A stretch of DNA of 64,000 bases, taken from Trichoplax adhaerens (Eukaryota; Placozoa; Uniplacotomia; Trichoplacea; Trichoplacidae). The position numbers and the translations under genes were made by a program. Shown here piece by piece: positions 29,138-42,098 of the stretch. The notes beneath the pieces are model-generated. The model was not told the origin of the DNA. It ran no database searches and saw nothing but the letters and a program-made list of their open reading frames with translations. Location of the stretch: positions 4,422,008 through 4,486,007 of the forward strand of contig NW_002060943.1 of NCBI RefSeq assembly GCF_000150275.1, written 5' to 3'. Numbering within the stretch: position 1 is the first letter of the stretch; each line of letters starts with the position of its first letter.

Positions 29138-32100
29138 TCAAGTATTTCTTTCAGCTACTTTAAATTGATGATTAATGGAAGCTGTCCGTGATCGAGAAAC
29201 CCGAACTGAAAGTCGTCTTTCTTTAACCAATACAAGCTTTCCTTCAATCAATTCACTATAAAAGATTAAAGAAATTTGTTGATTAGTACATTGACTAGCA
29301 TAAGAAACACAGAATTAACCTAACGTTAATAATGAAATTCAAAATTGAAGTATTAATATTCAACAACAGTTTGTCGATAAGAACATTAAGTTCTACAGCA
29401 AACACGGAATTAACTTAAATTTAACAACAAAATCCAAAATTTAAATATTGATCTTCAACTTGCCTATATTGAATTTTGTTGTCCTTATTGGTATCGAGGT
29501 AATCGATTAGTAAATCTAGTTGTTTCTATATTAAAGAAAATTACATATAAGCGAATTAATTTTCGTGGCTATGTGTTTTACAATCTAAATTGAATACTGC
29601 TTTATTTATACATTATAATTATTAGAGGAAGGTTCATAAATACTTATATACAGGAAAAAAAATAAATTTGTGCAAGGAATTGAAGAATTCAAATTTATTA
29701 CACAGTTTTATATTTCTTTAAGTGGCTTACCGAGCTCATTTCTAATCCGGTCTCTTTCAAGCCACATTTTAACTCATCTTTCGATATGTCTCCACTTTTA
29801 TCTTTATCGAACCTTATAAATATGTCTATCAAGCGCCATCGATTAAGCTTTATGAAGTCATCCAATAATTCCATTGGTGTTATCGATTTCTATATCATCA
29901 TCAAATTGAAATGGTTTATTAAAATCATATCATAAACCATTTACTGAAAATAAACCGAGATTTTATTTTATTTAAACTAAAAATAATCCCTATGGAGTAT
30001 TATTACTGCAGCACCTTAAATTAAACAGTTTCTTACAAAGATCTCAGCTTGTGGTAATGCGTATCTACTTACTATAGGCTTCTGGTATCCGCCTTTTCCA
30101 CCGTGAAATATTTTAATATTTCGAACTTCCATTAACTCTTCAATTTCATCATGCATTTTTCTTGATACAGTAATTTCCTACGAAATGTTTCAAAACGTTG
30201 AATTAAGAATTTCTTTTAAGTGTACTAAGGCTTCACCGCATACGCAAGCAAGCATTGTTGGTTATCAAATCGATTCTATACTTACTTCTAAGCCTAAAAC
30301 TTTCAGTAAATCATTATTCTTGGCACCATTTAAAATAGCTTCAACACCTTTATTACCGACTGGATTAGTGCTAATCTGTTAAAAGCATAGTGATATTGGT
30401 TATCTTACAGTACATAGTATATCATTTTGATTCGGACATGTTGAATGCACTTGCTTCAGGCAATGATATTATTAGCTATATTTGTAGAAGTAGACTATCA
30501 CATGCTGAAATTATCTTAACCTAAACATGATGTTTTAATTCGGTCGAAAATGTTTTAATTAATAAAAGGGAAATAATTATACATTTGGTATAGATGTTGA
30601 GTATAACTAAATTTAAAGTTGAATATCAGACAAAATTACAGTTAAATATTATTAATAAATTATCACCTTGAAATGTGTTAATGCGTTATTAACTCCTAAA
30701 CATTTTCCTAGTTTGATAGCTCCAATTTCTCCTATACGATTATTACTGAAAAGTAACCATTGGAAATTGAAAAAATTAGAGCCTGGTTATCAAAGATTTC
30801 ATATCGCAAAGTATACCATATGATCTATTACGTGGACAGATAAAATTACGTAAAAGAATACTATTGATTAATACTCCTAAAATTAATTAGCGGGCTTGTT
30901 TTACTATTTCTGCAATTCAAAATTGCATCTGTTGCCGAATAATGCACGGTACGTTAATATATATAGCATATGCCTATTAATGTCTTAGGCAATGGAATTT
31001 TGCTAAAAGTATTGCGACTGTATTAGAAAAGACATTGGTTATAGACATATTCGGCTACTATAAATACATTATAATTCCGTTTCATTTTAAGGAAAATGAA
31101 TTAATATTAAGAAACGGAACATTTTAATATTTTACAAGGCAAAAGATAATACTATTAATATGATTCATTAAATGTCGATTAAGACCTCAAATTGGAAATA
31201 ATTAATGCACTTAGGTGCCATACTGTGATTGTTATTCTACTTACCTAATATCTAATCTTTGAAGAGTAGTATTCTTTCTTAAAAATTTCGCCAAAGCAAA
31301 AGCTCCTACATCTGAGATACCGTTCCAAGCTAGATTTAAGGAAACTAGCGTTGTATTTAACTAGAATAAATGTAAGAGGTTATGAATTACTTAGATGTTC
31401 ATGCTTTACTATCAATTAAAGTTAAATGGAAGAAATTATTTAGAAGAAAGTTGAACTTTGGTTTTAATCACCCTTAAAGATTTGGCTAAAGCCACTCCAC
31501 CACGGCCACGAATGGAATTCCAACTAAGATCCATAACATCAAGATTTCCATTTTCTGCCTACATATCATTAAAATGTAAATGTATTATACAAATTTTATC
31601 TTGGTTATAATATGCAGAAGCGGTTCAAATTAGTCTTTCCCCGCTGTTTAGCTATAAATTTTTTAATTCTCTTACGATTCCGTTAGCTAAACTGATTGCT
31701 CCTAACTCTCCAAATTCATTGTGGCTCAAGTCCAAATACGATAAGGTTGTATTGGCTTTCAGTGCTCCAGCAAATGTTGCAGCATTTTGATCAGTAATAT
31801 GATTTCCTTTGTAATAGTAAAGGATCAGTTTTCAGTTTACTTATATTAGCTACAGTCAATTTTAAGCAAATTAAAAATGTAGAACTTGCACTGTATGCCT
31901 TAATTTAGCGTGTAAAATTATCTTTAAGATAAAATTGAAATAAAATTTTTTAACTGTATTATCAAAATACCTTTAATGATTAAAGTTCGTAGCGTTGTGT
32001 TTGAAAATAACATCTTTGCAAAAGCATTTGCCCCTTCTGAACCGATAAAGTTATCGGAAATATTCTACGAAGCAAGCAATAAAGCAAAATTAGTTAACCT

Positions 32101-35100
32101 GCATTAAATAATACTGTTATTAGTTTAAAAAATTCGTTATGCAAAGATAGATTAATACCTATACATACAGAGTTTCAGTTCACTCTTTATGATATAGGAT
32201 ATCTTAGTAATAATGAACTATCAAAACGAATTATAAGAATAAACTTACTAATTCACGTATATACATATTTTCCTGCAACATTTCAGCTATTGCTTGTGCG
32301 CCATCTTCTTTGATGTAATTATCCGCTACAATTAATCTCTCAACTTTGGTGTTGTTCTACAAATAACAATTACGGTATATTACAGAGATTATAACTAATA
32401 ATCAGTTATAATGTGACCATTTATAAATTTTTACAAATTACTACTATAAATGTCTTGATAGTGGTTAAAGATTTTTTAATTTATTGTTTTATTGACAGTT
32501 TACACGACCGATAATCTAGACATTATAATTTTAGTTATAGTAAAATAGTAGCAGCTTACAAGGAGTGCATAAGCCAGCGGAATAGCCCCTTTGGGCCCCA
32601 GTCCATGATGTTTCATGATAATGGCAGATTCATGAAAATGACGTAGAAGGTAAGAAACTGGAATAACTCCTAAAAATTAATTTTAAAGTTGTTCGATAAA
32701 TTATTATAAAACGATTTATATTCTTTTCTTAACTCTGAAGTTATTACATAAAGCCCAAATTGTCCCTATTGATATTAACAAATGCATTAATGTATTAATA
32801 ATAACGAAGACTATGCCAAGAACTATGAAGGCATATTAGAATAAGTTAGCTTAGCCCTTAATGCAGGGTCAATTCGTGATATTAAATTTGATCATAAGTA
32901 CCATATTGCTTGCAAAGCTTTACGTATTCATCGCTTCCGGTACTATCATAGATAATTGGAGGCTCTATTAAATCATTTAATTAAAAATTACATAAATGCA
33001 TCATCATCCTCATGGCTATATATTGTCTAAACGATTAAATTAATCTTGTGCATTTTGATCCTTTGCTTATCGTAATTAATCTTAATAAGTTCTTTGCTAT
33101 GATATTAACTTACTCGCACGCAGTAATTTATGTGAGCAGAAGTAGAATCGATTTTTGAACAAGTTAATAGAGTATTTACTTTAATAGCGTAAAATTTTAA
33201 TTTTATTTACTAATAGCAGTAATATCAATATATTTAATCGAAAAAGTAAAGGCGATTTCGAATATAATTTAATACTATAGGGTTGAAACTAGAACTCAGT
33301 AGCTTACAGAAATATTTTAAATGTATTCCATGGAATTAATTTTATAGATGAAACTAATTTCAATTTAGTCGTGTTAATCTGCAATTAATATCTTACTGTT
33401 CACAATTCCTCAGTTATGAATATCAACTTACCTCACATCTTAAAAACTAAATGCCCTGCTAACTTACTAAATGATTTAAACTCATTGTACGCAGATTTTT
33501 ATAGAAAGAAAAGGTAGTAACTACCAGAGAGCTAACACTTGAAAGGAATGTATAAATAGATTCTTAATTTAATCTGAATAAGTAGCCTATGATAACGATG
33601 CAGAGTTAAAGTAGCCTTTTACTCTCATTCTATACATTATAGAGGCAATCTTAGTCTACCTGAGTACGTACTACAGCTTTCTAAATATCTACAATTTGAA
33701 TTCTATCGATATTGATAAACACAGTATAAAAGTGGTTTTAAAGCCTAATCTATAGCTTACTCTTAAAATCCTCTTCTAAGTCGGTATCCCAATCGTCACT
33801 ATCATCGGAATCGTCATATTTATCACCAACATCTTCAATTTCAACTTTCATATTGCCAAGAACTGACGTTAAGTGATCAGTTGCGGAGCTTTCTTGATTA
33901 TCATTTTCTTTCTTATCATTTCCTGATGACCAAGCCCATTTAACTGATTTTTGACTCTCATTTAAAGGATTTGACTCTGGTTCTTCTACTGATTCTGGCG
34001 GAAATGAAAAGCATCATTGATTGAATAAAAGTATCAATTCTCTATCTACAGTTACTACATAGTGCTTGCAATTTAACTTATTGATATTTTGGATCCAAAT
34101 ATTCTAACTTTCGCTACAAATGCATTTGTTCGTTCTAACTTGTAAACTATTTAATAAAATAATTATAACTTAATTTACCATTTTTAGGGCTTTGAGGTGT
34201 TATTTCATCTTGATGATTACCATTAATTTTCTCGACGGGTTTTACTAAGATTGAGTTAATGTTATTACGTATCTTCGTGTCATAGGTAGTCTCGTCATTT
34301 CGACCGTGAATATCATTTAACGTTTTACTGTCTATAAGAATTTCCGTTTTGGGTGCTATACGTGAAAATGGCTTTGTCGGTTGGTAACCAATTAGCTCAG
34401 TATTCTTTTTTTGCACGTCATTCTTAGTTTTCACAACCTGATATTGAAATAATAATGATTGTTAAATTAAGACAGTAGAGCTGACGACAAATACACTAAT
34501 TCCTTTTTATGGTAGGCAAAGTCTGAGCCTTTTTGCTCGTATATTAGAGTATGCTCTGGAAGTGATTTTTTAAATAAACACCGTGGCTAAGCTTCAAATC
34601 TACGACGATGAACATGAAATACATCGCTGATTTATCATAAAGTGATTTACAACAGGAAGGAGGTATAAGAGTATTAAGCATCAAAGTATTATAAAATGGA
34701 ACAACATTCCATTGATGAATAGAAATTTTATCGTAGGGGGTTAAAATCTTATCAACGCTACACAACACAACAGTTGTTACGATAGATTATAGCATCTGTA
34801 GTATATTATAGCTTAAATGTATTTGCCCTCTTAAGTTTATTTAGGGCCAAAATTAAGAAATTAAGTGTACGTTTTGAGCTTTTGATAGGCAATAAACTCA
34901 TAATTGAGTGGTAAAATTAATTACACAAAACCATACAGTAGCTAACAAAATCCATATTAGATCGAGCTATACTAATATTAAGATAATTAATTTTAAACGT
35001 GCTCTAAAAAATACTGGTGCTAGGAAATGAAATAATAGAAGATAGCTTGCTATCACTTTAAGAATAATTAATTTAACAACTTGGATCTTACCTTATCGAA

Positions 35101-35139
35101 TCCATAAATATATGACCGATTGCTATTGCCTTTTTTCAT
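29138..35139 (-). CDS. LRRC74: LRRC74-like leucine-rich repeat and EF-hand protein
   Basis: Predicted 620-residue protein in 16 phase-consistent exons: 35139-35092, 34437-34179, 33994-33761, 32964-32902, 32669-32560, 32356-32249, 32064-31971, 31806-31676, 31558-31472, 31360-31245, 30745-30667, 30375-30286, 30177-30073, 29889-29731, 29525-29464, 29255-29138 (TGA). The N-terminal 180 residues are disordered, ending in a strongly acidic stretch (DDSDDSDDWDTDLEED). EYVKLCKQYGVIPVSY and KHHGLGPKGA match the LRRC74 opening. Ribonuclease-inhibitor-type LRRs follow (LIVADNYIKEDGAQAIAEM, YLDLSHNEFGELGA, LNLAWNGISDVGA), mostly one per exon. Two EF-hand loops follow: DKDKSGDISKDE and, across an exon junction, DTNKDNKIQYSE; both have acidic residues at positions 1 and 12. 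The tail is basic. Intron 15 begins with GC (GCAAGT) instead of GT. It is probably a cytosolic or ciliary calcium-responsive scaffold, but the family's function is poorly known. Confidence 0.87.
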
Positions 35140-37905
35140 GGCCGGACTTTCACGTAGATTATTCAGTACGAATACAGAGTAAACTAGATCTTAAATGCAA
35201 GTTGCTTTTATTTTAAATCGCTAATACATGAAACTGCGTGATATTTTTTGCTTCTAGTTAAACTATTAACAAGTCGGTAGACTCAGTATGGTGTGATTAT
35301 TGAATCAATCGAGGAATTTATTCTTATTTGCCCGCAAGAACTTTTCTAATCAATTAGTTTAGCTAAAAATATTAATGCAATGCTTATTAGACGATTTCTT
35401 ACATTAGCTAGTTAGTATGACCTTCTTAATTAGCTTGAATTTATTGTGCAAAGCCTTGTTGCTATGGTGACAAATACAAAGTACGTTAGTGACTTTTTGA
35501 ATAAAGTTAGTCAATATTTTATAAAATTGCATTATTACCACATTCATTCATTAATTATTAATGGATAGGCAAGCGATTGATGAATCATCGATATAACAAT
35601 TATTGTACATAAGTAATCAACTTTCACGGTTTCATCCATCAAGTTAACAACAGCTGCCTTCTTTTAATTACAATTAACTTTATCCGCATGTTTTCACCTA
35701 GAAATTTACTTTTTAAATTGAAGAGTACCCTATCTCTAAATGGATTTAGTCTTGATCCGTGGAAAAATATGATGCTACTTATAAATGCACCGCACCGTAT
35801 AGGCCAGGCCTGTAGTAATGTATTGTTCAATGCAGCTATTGTCTGGTTTAGATTAAAATTGGAACAACATAGTCTGGGCGCGATAAGTTCGCAAGAGTTA
35901 AATAAAAAATAAACATAATAAGGTTTTGCTAATTTACATAATGCAACGTTTTATGATCGAATAGATTTAAATAATCTGAGGGCATACACTAGGCTAGAAT
36001 AATGATGGTAATGTGCTACCGTAGTATAAAATAGAATCTTTAGTATGATTGGTAAACTGTATTTTAGAAGAATCGACTGAGTCATTATAAACATCGAATT
36101 TATGACCTTTTGCTGATTCTAGCTAATTTATCGCAGCACAAGTACGGAAAGATATTTTTAAAAAATTAAATCGTTTGTGATTATTCTTTTTATCTTACAC
36201 GTATTATACCTTGGTTGCATACCTTACTATTCTGATAATTTTATGCTTATTAAATTAAATGGAACTCTGTAAATAATAACGATAGCTGACGTTTTACCTA
36301 TAAACCAATGAAATCACTAAATGATCGCCTTAATTCTCCCATTTATAATTACTAACGAAGTAATTAACAAATACAGTTATTATACCTTATGGATTAAAGA
36401 GTACCGGAGAAAATTTGCCGTTGGAAATTTTAAATCGATCAGAAACTACTTCGAATAATTCTTTAGATTTAGTCTATTTGTACATACAACAGGAGAAAGA
36501 AAATGTACTGTATCTTTTAAATTCAAATACGCTACTAAATCATCATCACGATAAATATAGCTTCTACCATATAGTATCCTTTGTATATCTGAGTACCTAT
36601 TCAGTACATAAAATATGACCTATCATAACGTTGTATTCGTGGCCAACATTAGGAATTGCCTAATTATTGTTACAATACTACTTTCACTTATCGTACTGTA
36701 TAATGCAATCCTCGTTACAATTTACTCTCTCGAATAATTATGCATTGTAGGTATCACAAATATAGATTGTATATTATGTTTGGTATTTATACTGCCTTCA
36801 AGGTTTTTAAACGATATAATTATAGTTGTCGAAGAAACGTTTACTTATTATCTTAGCTATGTCTTTATAGTAGGGGTATTTAGAGAACTGCCGTAAATTA
36901 ATTATTTATCATTATTGCTGATACCTTGAAACGAATAGAAAGTCTGATTGAAATCGTACACCATTTAAAGTGCACGTGTGAAATAAAGTGGCCGTTGTTA
37001 ATATAATATTATTTCCGTAGTCACTTAATAAATACAATATACACAATCATGATTTATTATCCATCCTAAACATCGCTCAATTAAAATATTCGTATCATTT
37101 ATATGCTTCTAAAGAATCCGGCTATTTTATATTGGTGTATTTGTAAAGTTGGGACGATCGTATGTTTATTCACTACACATACTTTGTCCAATTTGTGATT
37201 ATGAACAATACCGAAGGTAAAATTTTCTATAGCGCTTTAAAGATTTCACTAGTGCAGTACAAATTACCGAGTAGTAGTACAGTTGTAAAGGTAGTGGCTT
37301 TCATGAAGGGTATAAACAGAGCTATGGCTATAATATCTTTCAGTAGTGGCTTTCATTAAGGGTGTAAACAGAGTTATGGCTATAATATCTTTCTATAGTA
37401 AATTGTAAATTGAAGATCGAATACAAGACCATGGAGTTGGCCCCTGCTTAACGAGTGTAACTATAGCAGGGAATAAAACAATTATTCCAATAAAAAAGTT
37501 AAAAGAAAATATGCCTCTTTAAATTGTCTCATTACGACATCTGCAAGTGCTTTTAAAAACGATTACACTACATCTGATAACATGAATTGACGGTGAGTTA
37601 AATCCACTTATTGCTTCAAGTCAAATAATAACGATTAGTTCGTCTAACAAAACAGTCTTTATTACTAAATCTAAGAATAATTATGGTAGGGCATATTAAA
37701 CAGCTGTTATCCCAAGTTGTAACTGAGACTAACATAGCCATTTACACATATGATCTTATGAAGATTTAGCATGAATTTCATTTTCTGGTATAAAAAATGA
37801 TATTTTAATGATATCAATCAACTATACAGGATACTAGTATTTTTTTTCACAATATATCACAGGTGTATCTGTAAAGTAGTCTTGGCAGCCTGTTCGACTT
37901 TGATT
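35140..37905. other. Intergenic between the LRR gene start and the COMMD9 end
   Basis: AT-rich. It contains a 52-bp tandem duplication at 37291-37393. A 74-residue open frame at 35688-35912 (+) starts with ATG but has no recognisable domain and is not called a gene. Confidence 0.5.
37291..37393. repeat. Tandem duplication, 52-bp unit, two copies
   Basis: Copies at about 37291-37342 and 37343-37393 both read GTAGTGGCTTTCAT...AGGGT...AAACAGAG.TATGGCTATAATATCTTTC with three or four differences, indicating a recent local duplication. Confidence 0.85.
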
Positions 37906-39454
37906 TTATTTACCAGCTACAGAAGATAACTGATCCCTAATTTTCCCTAAGCCATCTAACATAGTATCTATGGTTTCCTTGCTAAGTTCCAAATTAATGC
38001 ATTGTTGAGGAGGCAATAGTTTCGTTTCTTCTTGATTTTGTTGAATCTAAGTTAATGATTGAAATATTGAATAGGAAATGTTAAGAGGTTCAGGTATAAA
38101 ACTATTATCATACAGTCATTACATTTGATGATACAAAATATCATGAACAGTTCTACAACTAATAACAGCTGGACGTATTGCGGTTAACACCAAATGAATT
38201 AAATGTCAAATTTAGTCGTTCTACTTCAATATTTTTGCAAAGGCTATATATTTTAAAAAGAAAACTTGATGTTAAGAATGCAAGACAGAAATATTCACCT
38301 TCAATTGCATTATACAAGTTGGCATTGCCATTCGATTGATGGTATCTGACGAAACTTTTAAATCTACACGCCAATCGAAATCCTCAAGACGAGGCAAAGA
38401 TACTGCAAAGAAGTTTTACTTAGTTATTTGTTTTATCTCCATTAAAATACTTAAAAATAATGATACACAGCATGGTGATAATTGTAATGGCAAGATTAAA
38501 CGACTTTACAAACCGTACAAAAAAACATTTCGATTTGAAATGGTTACCTTGTCTGTTTATGGCCGATGCTTTCCATTTTGGCCTATTAGGATTATAGACC
38601 GTAATTTAAAATGTACGCTCAAGTAAGTTAACGAATTTACATTGAGGAAATTATTTCATTACGTAGGGCAATTATTTAAGTGTCTGGCACAATGATACCT
38701 GTCGTTAAAACGTATCATCAATCTGCACTTACATCGATTCTGCTAAAATTTTAGATAAGAGTTCTCTTAAGTTCTTATGAAAATCGTCTATGAATAGATG
38801 TGGCATATCAGTATTGGTTATTTCAAATCGGCACTGTTGAAAGCTCATCTTAGGTTGATCAATTATTTTCGACAAATAAGCTAATGCATACCTGGAAATA
38901 GGCTATAAATTCTTTTAGGATCAGAAATGTCTTGATACAAAAGCATGAGAATTAAATTTTTTAACTCTTGCAATAGCTAACGAAGTTCCAATAGAAGCCA
39001 TATTTTCATTTTATAATACAGTAATAAAAATACATGTAAGCTATTCGTTAATGCCGTACGAGTTGTTTTGACTATGATAACTTTTCATATTTGGATAGAG
39101 TGGTTCAATTTATCAATTTCCTTGATCTTACCTTGTAAGTATCAGCTGACTCTAGCTTCAATTCTGTCGTACAATAGGCAATAATTTCATTCGGTACTAC
39201 AACAGCAATGACAGGAGGAAAGTTTGTACATATTCTACAGATAACGTAGTTATATAAATTCAATAGTGAAGTTCTAACTGTTAGGAATATTACACTGTCT
39301 CGAAATAGTACTATTAACAACGATATCAAATCTTTTCAATCAAGAATCGGCTAGCAACTGTTGGAGTTAAGCGTTGACTGAGTGCGATACCTTGCGTGTT
39401 TCGATAGATGAAAGCTTCATTACAAATTTTATACACAACATCTTTAGAGGGTGC
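37906..39454 (-). CDS. COMMD9: COMM domain-containing protein 9 (5' exon not found)
   Basis: Subunit of the ten-member COMMD ring that works with CCDC22/CCDC93 (Commander complex) in endosomal recycling. Exons: 39454-39391 (APSKDVVYKICNEAF), 39196-39132, 38902-38733 (IDDFHKNLRELLSKILAES), 38582-38548 (MPKWKASAINRQ, 35 bp), 38402-38299 (SLPRLEDFDWRVDLKVSS...) and 38046-37906, ending LSKETIDTMLDGLGKIRDQL before TAA. Phases agree through all six. The COMM domain at the C-terminus is nearly identical to human COMMD9, including the final Val-Ala-x-Lys. The short first exon with the start Met (about 15 residues in vertebrates) was not located upstream of 39454. The weaker middle segment (38902 to about 38800) was assigned from phase and position more than from sequence identity. 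Confidence 0.92.
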
Positions 39455-40724
39455 CTAAAAGGAAAGCAATTACTATCATTAAATTCTGTATACAATCTCC
39501 ATTTAAAATAGGCTTCAAGTACTACTGTATGGATAACTAGGAGCTAACATCGATGATTAATATGTCAAGCAAAATGCATGAATTCCTTGATAAAATAACA
39601 CGTATTGTCCATTAGACGTCAAACCGTCGTTTTTTACGTCCTAGCACCATGCCTGTTCTACGAATGTAGAAGATTCTATAATGACAGTAAGATTGGTTTA
39701 ATTTCTTTTATTATGCATTACAAGACGTGAGTGATGAATTACAATTATGCGATGAATTCACGATCGATTCATTGATGAAACACGCCAAAAGTAAAACAGT
39801 ATCAGAGCTCGAGCGAAAGAATACTTGCAGAGAAGACTAGGTCGATTACGCTTGTAAGCATTTTAATCCTACATCTACAAAAGCAGGAGCGGAAAACTAT
39901 TTCACTATATCATGCTACGTTGGCTGGCTCTCTATGCCAACATGGACTTTCTTCGTTGTTAAGAATAAGAATATGGTCATCCTTACAACTTGATGATGCT
40001 ACGTTAGCTCTCTACGAGTATGTCAATATGAAATTTCTTCCTTGATATTGTCAAAAGACAAGCAAGCTAGTATGGTCATGGTATGCCTTATAAAATTGTA
40101 CACTCGCTCTCTATCACATTGATTAATGCCTTAGTATAGCAATATCTTGCCTTCATTAACAGCAAAAGGTCCGGCCAATTTAATTTGGATTCCATCTTTC
40201 GCCTTGTAGCCAAGAATATTATCGTAGTACTCTATAATGCAGCGAATGAGCAATAAAAGTAGAAGAAATGCACCCAATTAGTGCAATAAGTAAGCGTCGA
40301 AAGCTGCAGTCGTCAAATGGATACAGTCTAAGCCGTCGAGAATGCTGTACTGTACTGTACTGTACGCCTTGGCATGTTGCTAGTGCGCAGTAGAAATATG
40401 ACGATGGCCCATAGACGATAGACAAGAGTATACAGTACAGTATAAGATCGGTATGACGACGTGAGTTGTAAAATGGTTGGAGCGGCCGTACCTACAACAG
40501 CGACTGATCGTTTGCAAGCTTGAAAGAAATAGAATTAACCAATACTGCTATATAAAATGAATCAAAACATCAAGAACCAATGGCTCAAGGTTTTACTGAT
40601 CCGTCTACATGGAATTGGAGCCCAATTGAAAGTCCATTTCTTCCAAATTGAAAGACATCATTGAAGGCAGTACAAACATCTTTCAACCATTTTCCATGGC
40701 TCGCCACGCCCAGTAGAGTGTACA

Positions 40725-40850
40725 GTACTGTGGAGTTCTACTGTACACTGTACAGTGTACTGTACAGTACAGTATCGCCGTCTACAGTACTGTACTCAAA
40801 CCGAAAAACTAATTAATTAATTAATTTGTACAGTATACCGTACAGTACCT
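40725..40850. repeat. (ACAGT)n / (ACTGT)n pentamer cluster
   Basis: Alternating ACAGT and ACTGT runs with GTACACTGTACAGTGTAC-like palindromes, followed by a (TTAA)n run and another short block. Confidence 0.8.
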
Positions 40851-41397
40851 TTAAAATGAAGGTACCGAGTAAACTACAGAATGGAACAGAAAGCGGATGA
40901 GCACTTCAGCCCCTCGCGGAATGCACATGCGTATTTCTTACATTCCGCAAAAGTGGGCAAACTACGGAACATGATACTCTATTGTACCACTAGTAACACT
41001 ACTGTAAAGATTGACTAGAGGTCGAGGAGCTGAGGAACAAGGTTCGAGGCGATATAAAAAAGACGTGGATCATATTAAAAGGCTCCTTCCTATACTGTAG
41101 CCGTTACGATATGCTGTACTATTTTGTACAGGGAAAATTGTGATCGAGTTTTGATGTACATCAAAACTAGATATAGAAGCATCCTAATATAATTGTAGAG
41201 CTAGATTCATAGGTTAGCTCGGAGAGGTCATAGTGGATATTCTTTTCATATGATATCTGTAGTTTCTAATGCCTGTATTTTAACATCGTAATAAAACTTA
41301 TTATATAAACGTAGTCTTACTCATTCTTGTGAGTCGATTGTAGTTAAAATAGGGAAGTAGTATTACATTGGCATGTTTAATTTTCTGTAAGTTTTCA

Positions 41398-41560
41398 AGT
41401 TGTACAGTATACTGTATGCACGACCGTACAGTACAGTGTACACTGTACAGTCCGTTTCAATACTGCATACTGTACTGTACAGTACTCAGTGTACTGTACT
41501 GCAAACAAACTAGATACTGTAACGACTGTAATAATGCTATACTGTACTAGTGTACTGCCT
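41398..41560. repeat. (ACAGT)n / (ACTGT)n pentamer cluster upstream of the P450
   Basis: Same pentamer family, about 550-700 bp upstream of the P450 start codon. A smaller block follows at 41866-41900. Confidence 0.8.
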
Positions 41561-42098
41561 CTCAAATCAGTGCTTCAGCAGCCATGAATCCACCTGTACT
41601 CCTTAATTAATCGTGACTAAGTCGTGACTCATGACGAACAGCAGCAGTCGAGGTGATCGCTGGTGCTTTCATGTTTCCTTTATAATTAATTAATTAATGA
41701 TAAGTTTATTTATTTACAGTAGGCCATTACTACTGTATACATAGTACTGTAGAATGACAACACTTCGATGGACTACAAGACATTTTCTTAATTAAGTTTG
41801 TATAGTCATTTTAATTAACATCCAGTACCGTAGCACCATGAATATTGTTTGTTGTGGCCTTATACAATGTACAGTATACTGGTACTGTACACTGTACAGC
41901 CCATACAGGAAGCGTTGGCTGTTGTCCAACATTGTATTGTAGTCTACCGTATTAGCTACAATTGAAATCGGACGTGATCAATCATAACAAAAGTTGATTC
42001 ATTTTGGGGGCAGCTAGTCCAACTACTATACCTTCAAGACTGGATTGATTCCATTTAATCCAGAAGAGCGCTTTTAACGCGATACCTTCATTTGCAAA

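Larger units (their letters stand above)
39455..42098. other. Intergenic, rich in (ACAGT)n palindromic repeats
   Basis: Divergent intergenic region between COMMD9 and the P450. It should hold the first COMMD9 exon and both promoters. Pentamer clusters occur at about 40343-40370, 40428-40443, 40725-40850, 41398-41560 and 41866-41900. TTAA-rich runs lie near 40812-40827 and 41683-41700. The short open frames here are translations of the repeats. Confidence 0.5.

Noticed and set aside
35688-35912. 74-residue ATG-started open frame (+)
   Set aside because: Overlaps an equally long frame on the other strand, no family resemblance and no splice support; could be real but unsupported.
39715-39840. 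Open + strand segment with coding-like composition (QDVSDELQLCDEF...)
   Set aside because: About 50 codons, no start, no clear acceptor or neighbouring exon; kept out for lack of support.
41030-41060. Possible tRNA B-box (GGTTCGAGGCG)
   Set aside because: No matching A-box, cloverleaf or acceptor stem could be drawn.
41368-41550. Cys/Tyr-rich small open frame
   Set aside because: Translation of the pentamer repeat; the Cys pattern reflects TGTACTGTAC, not a knottin.
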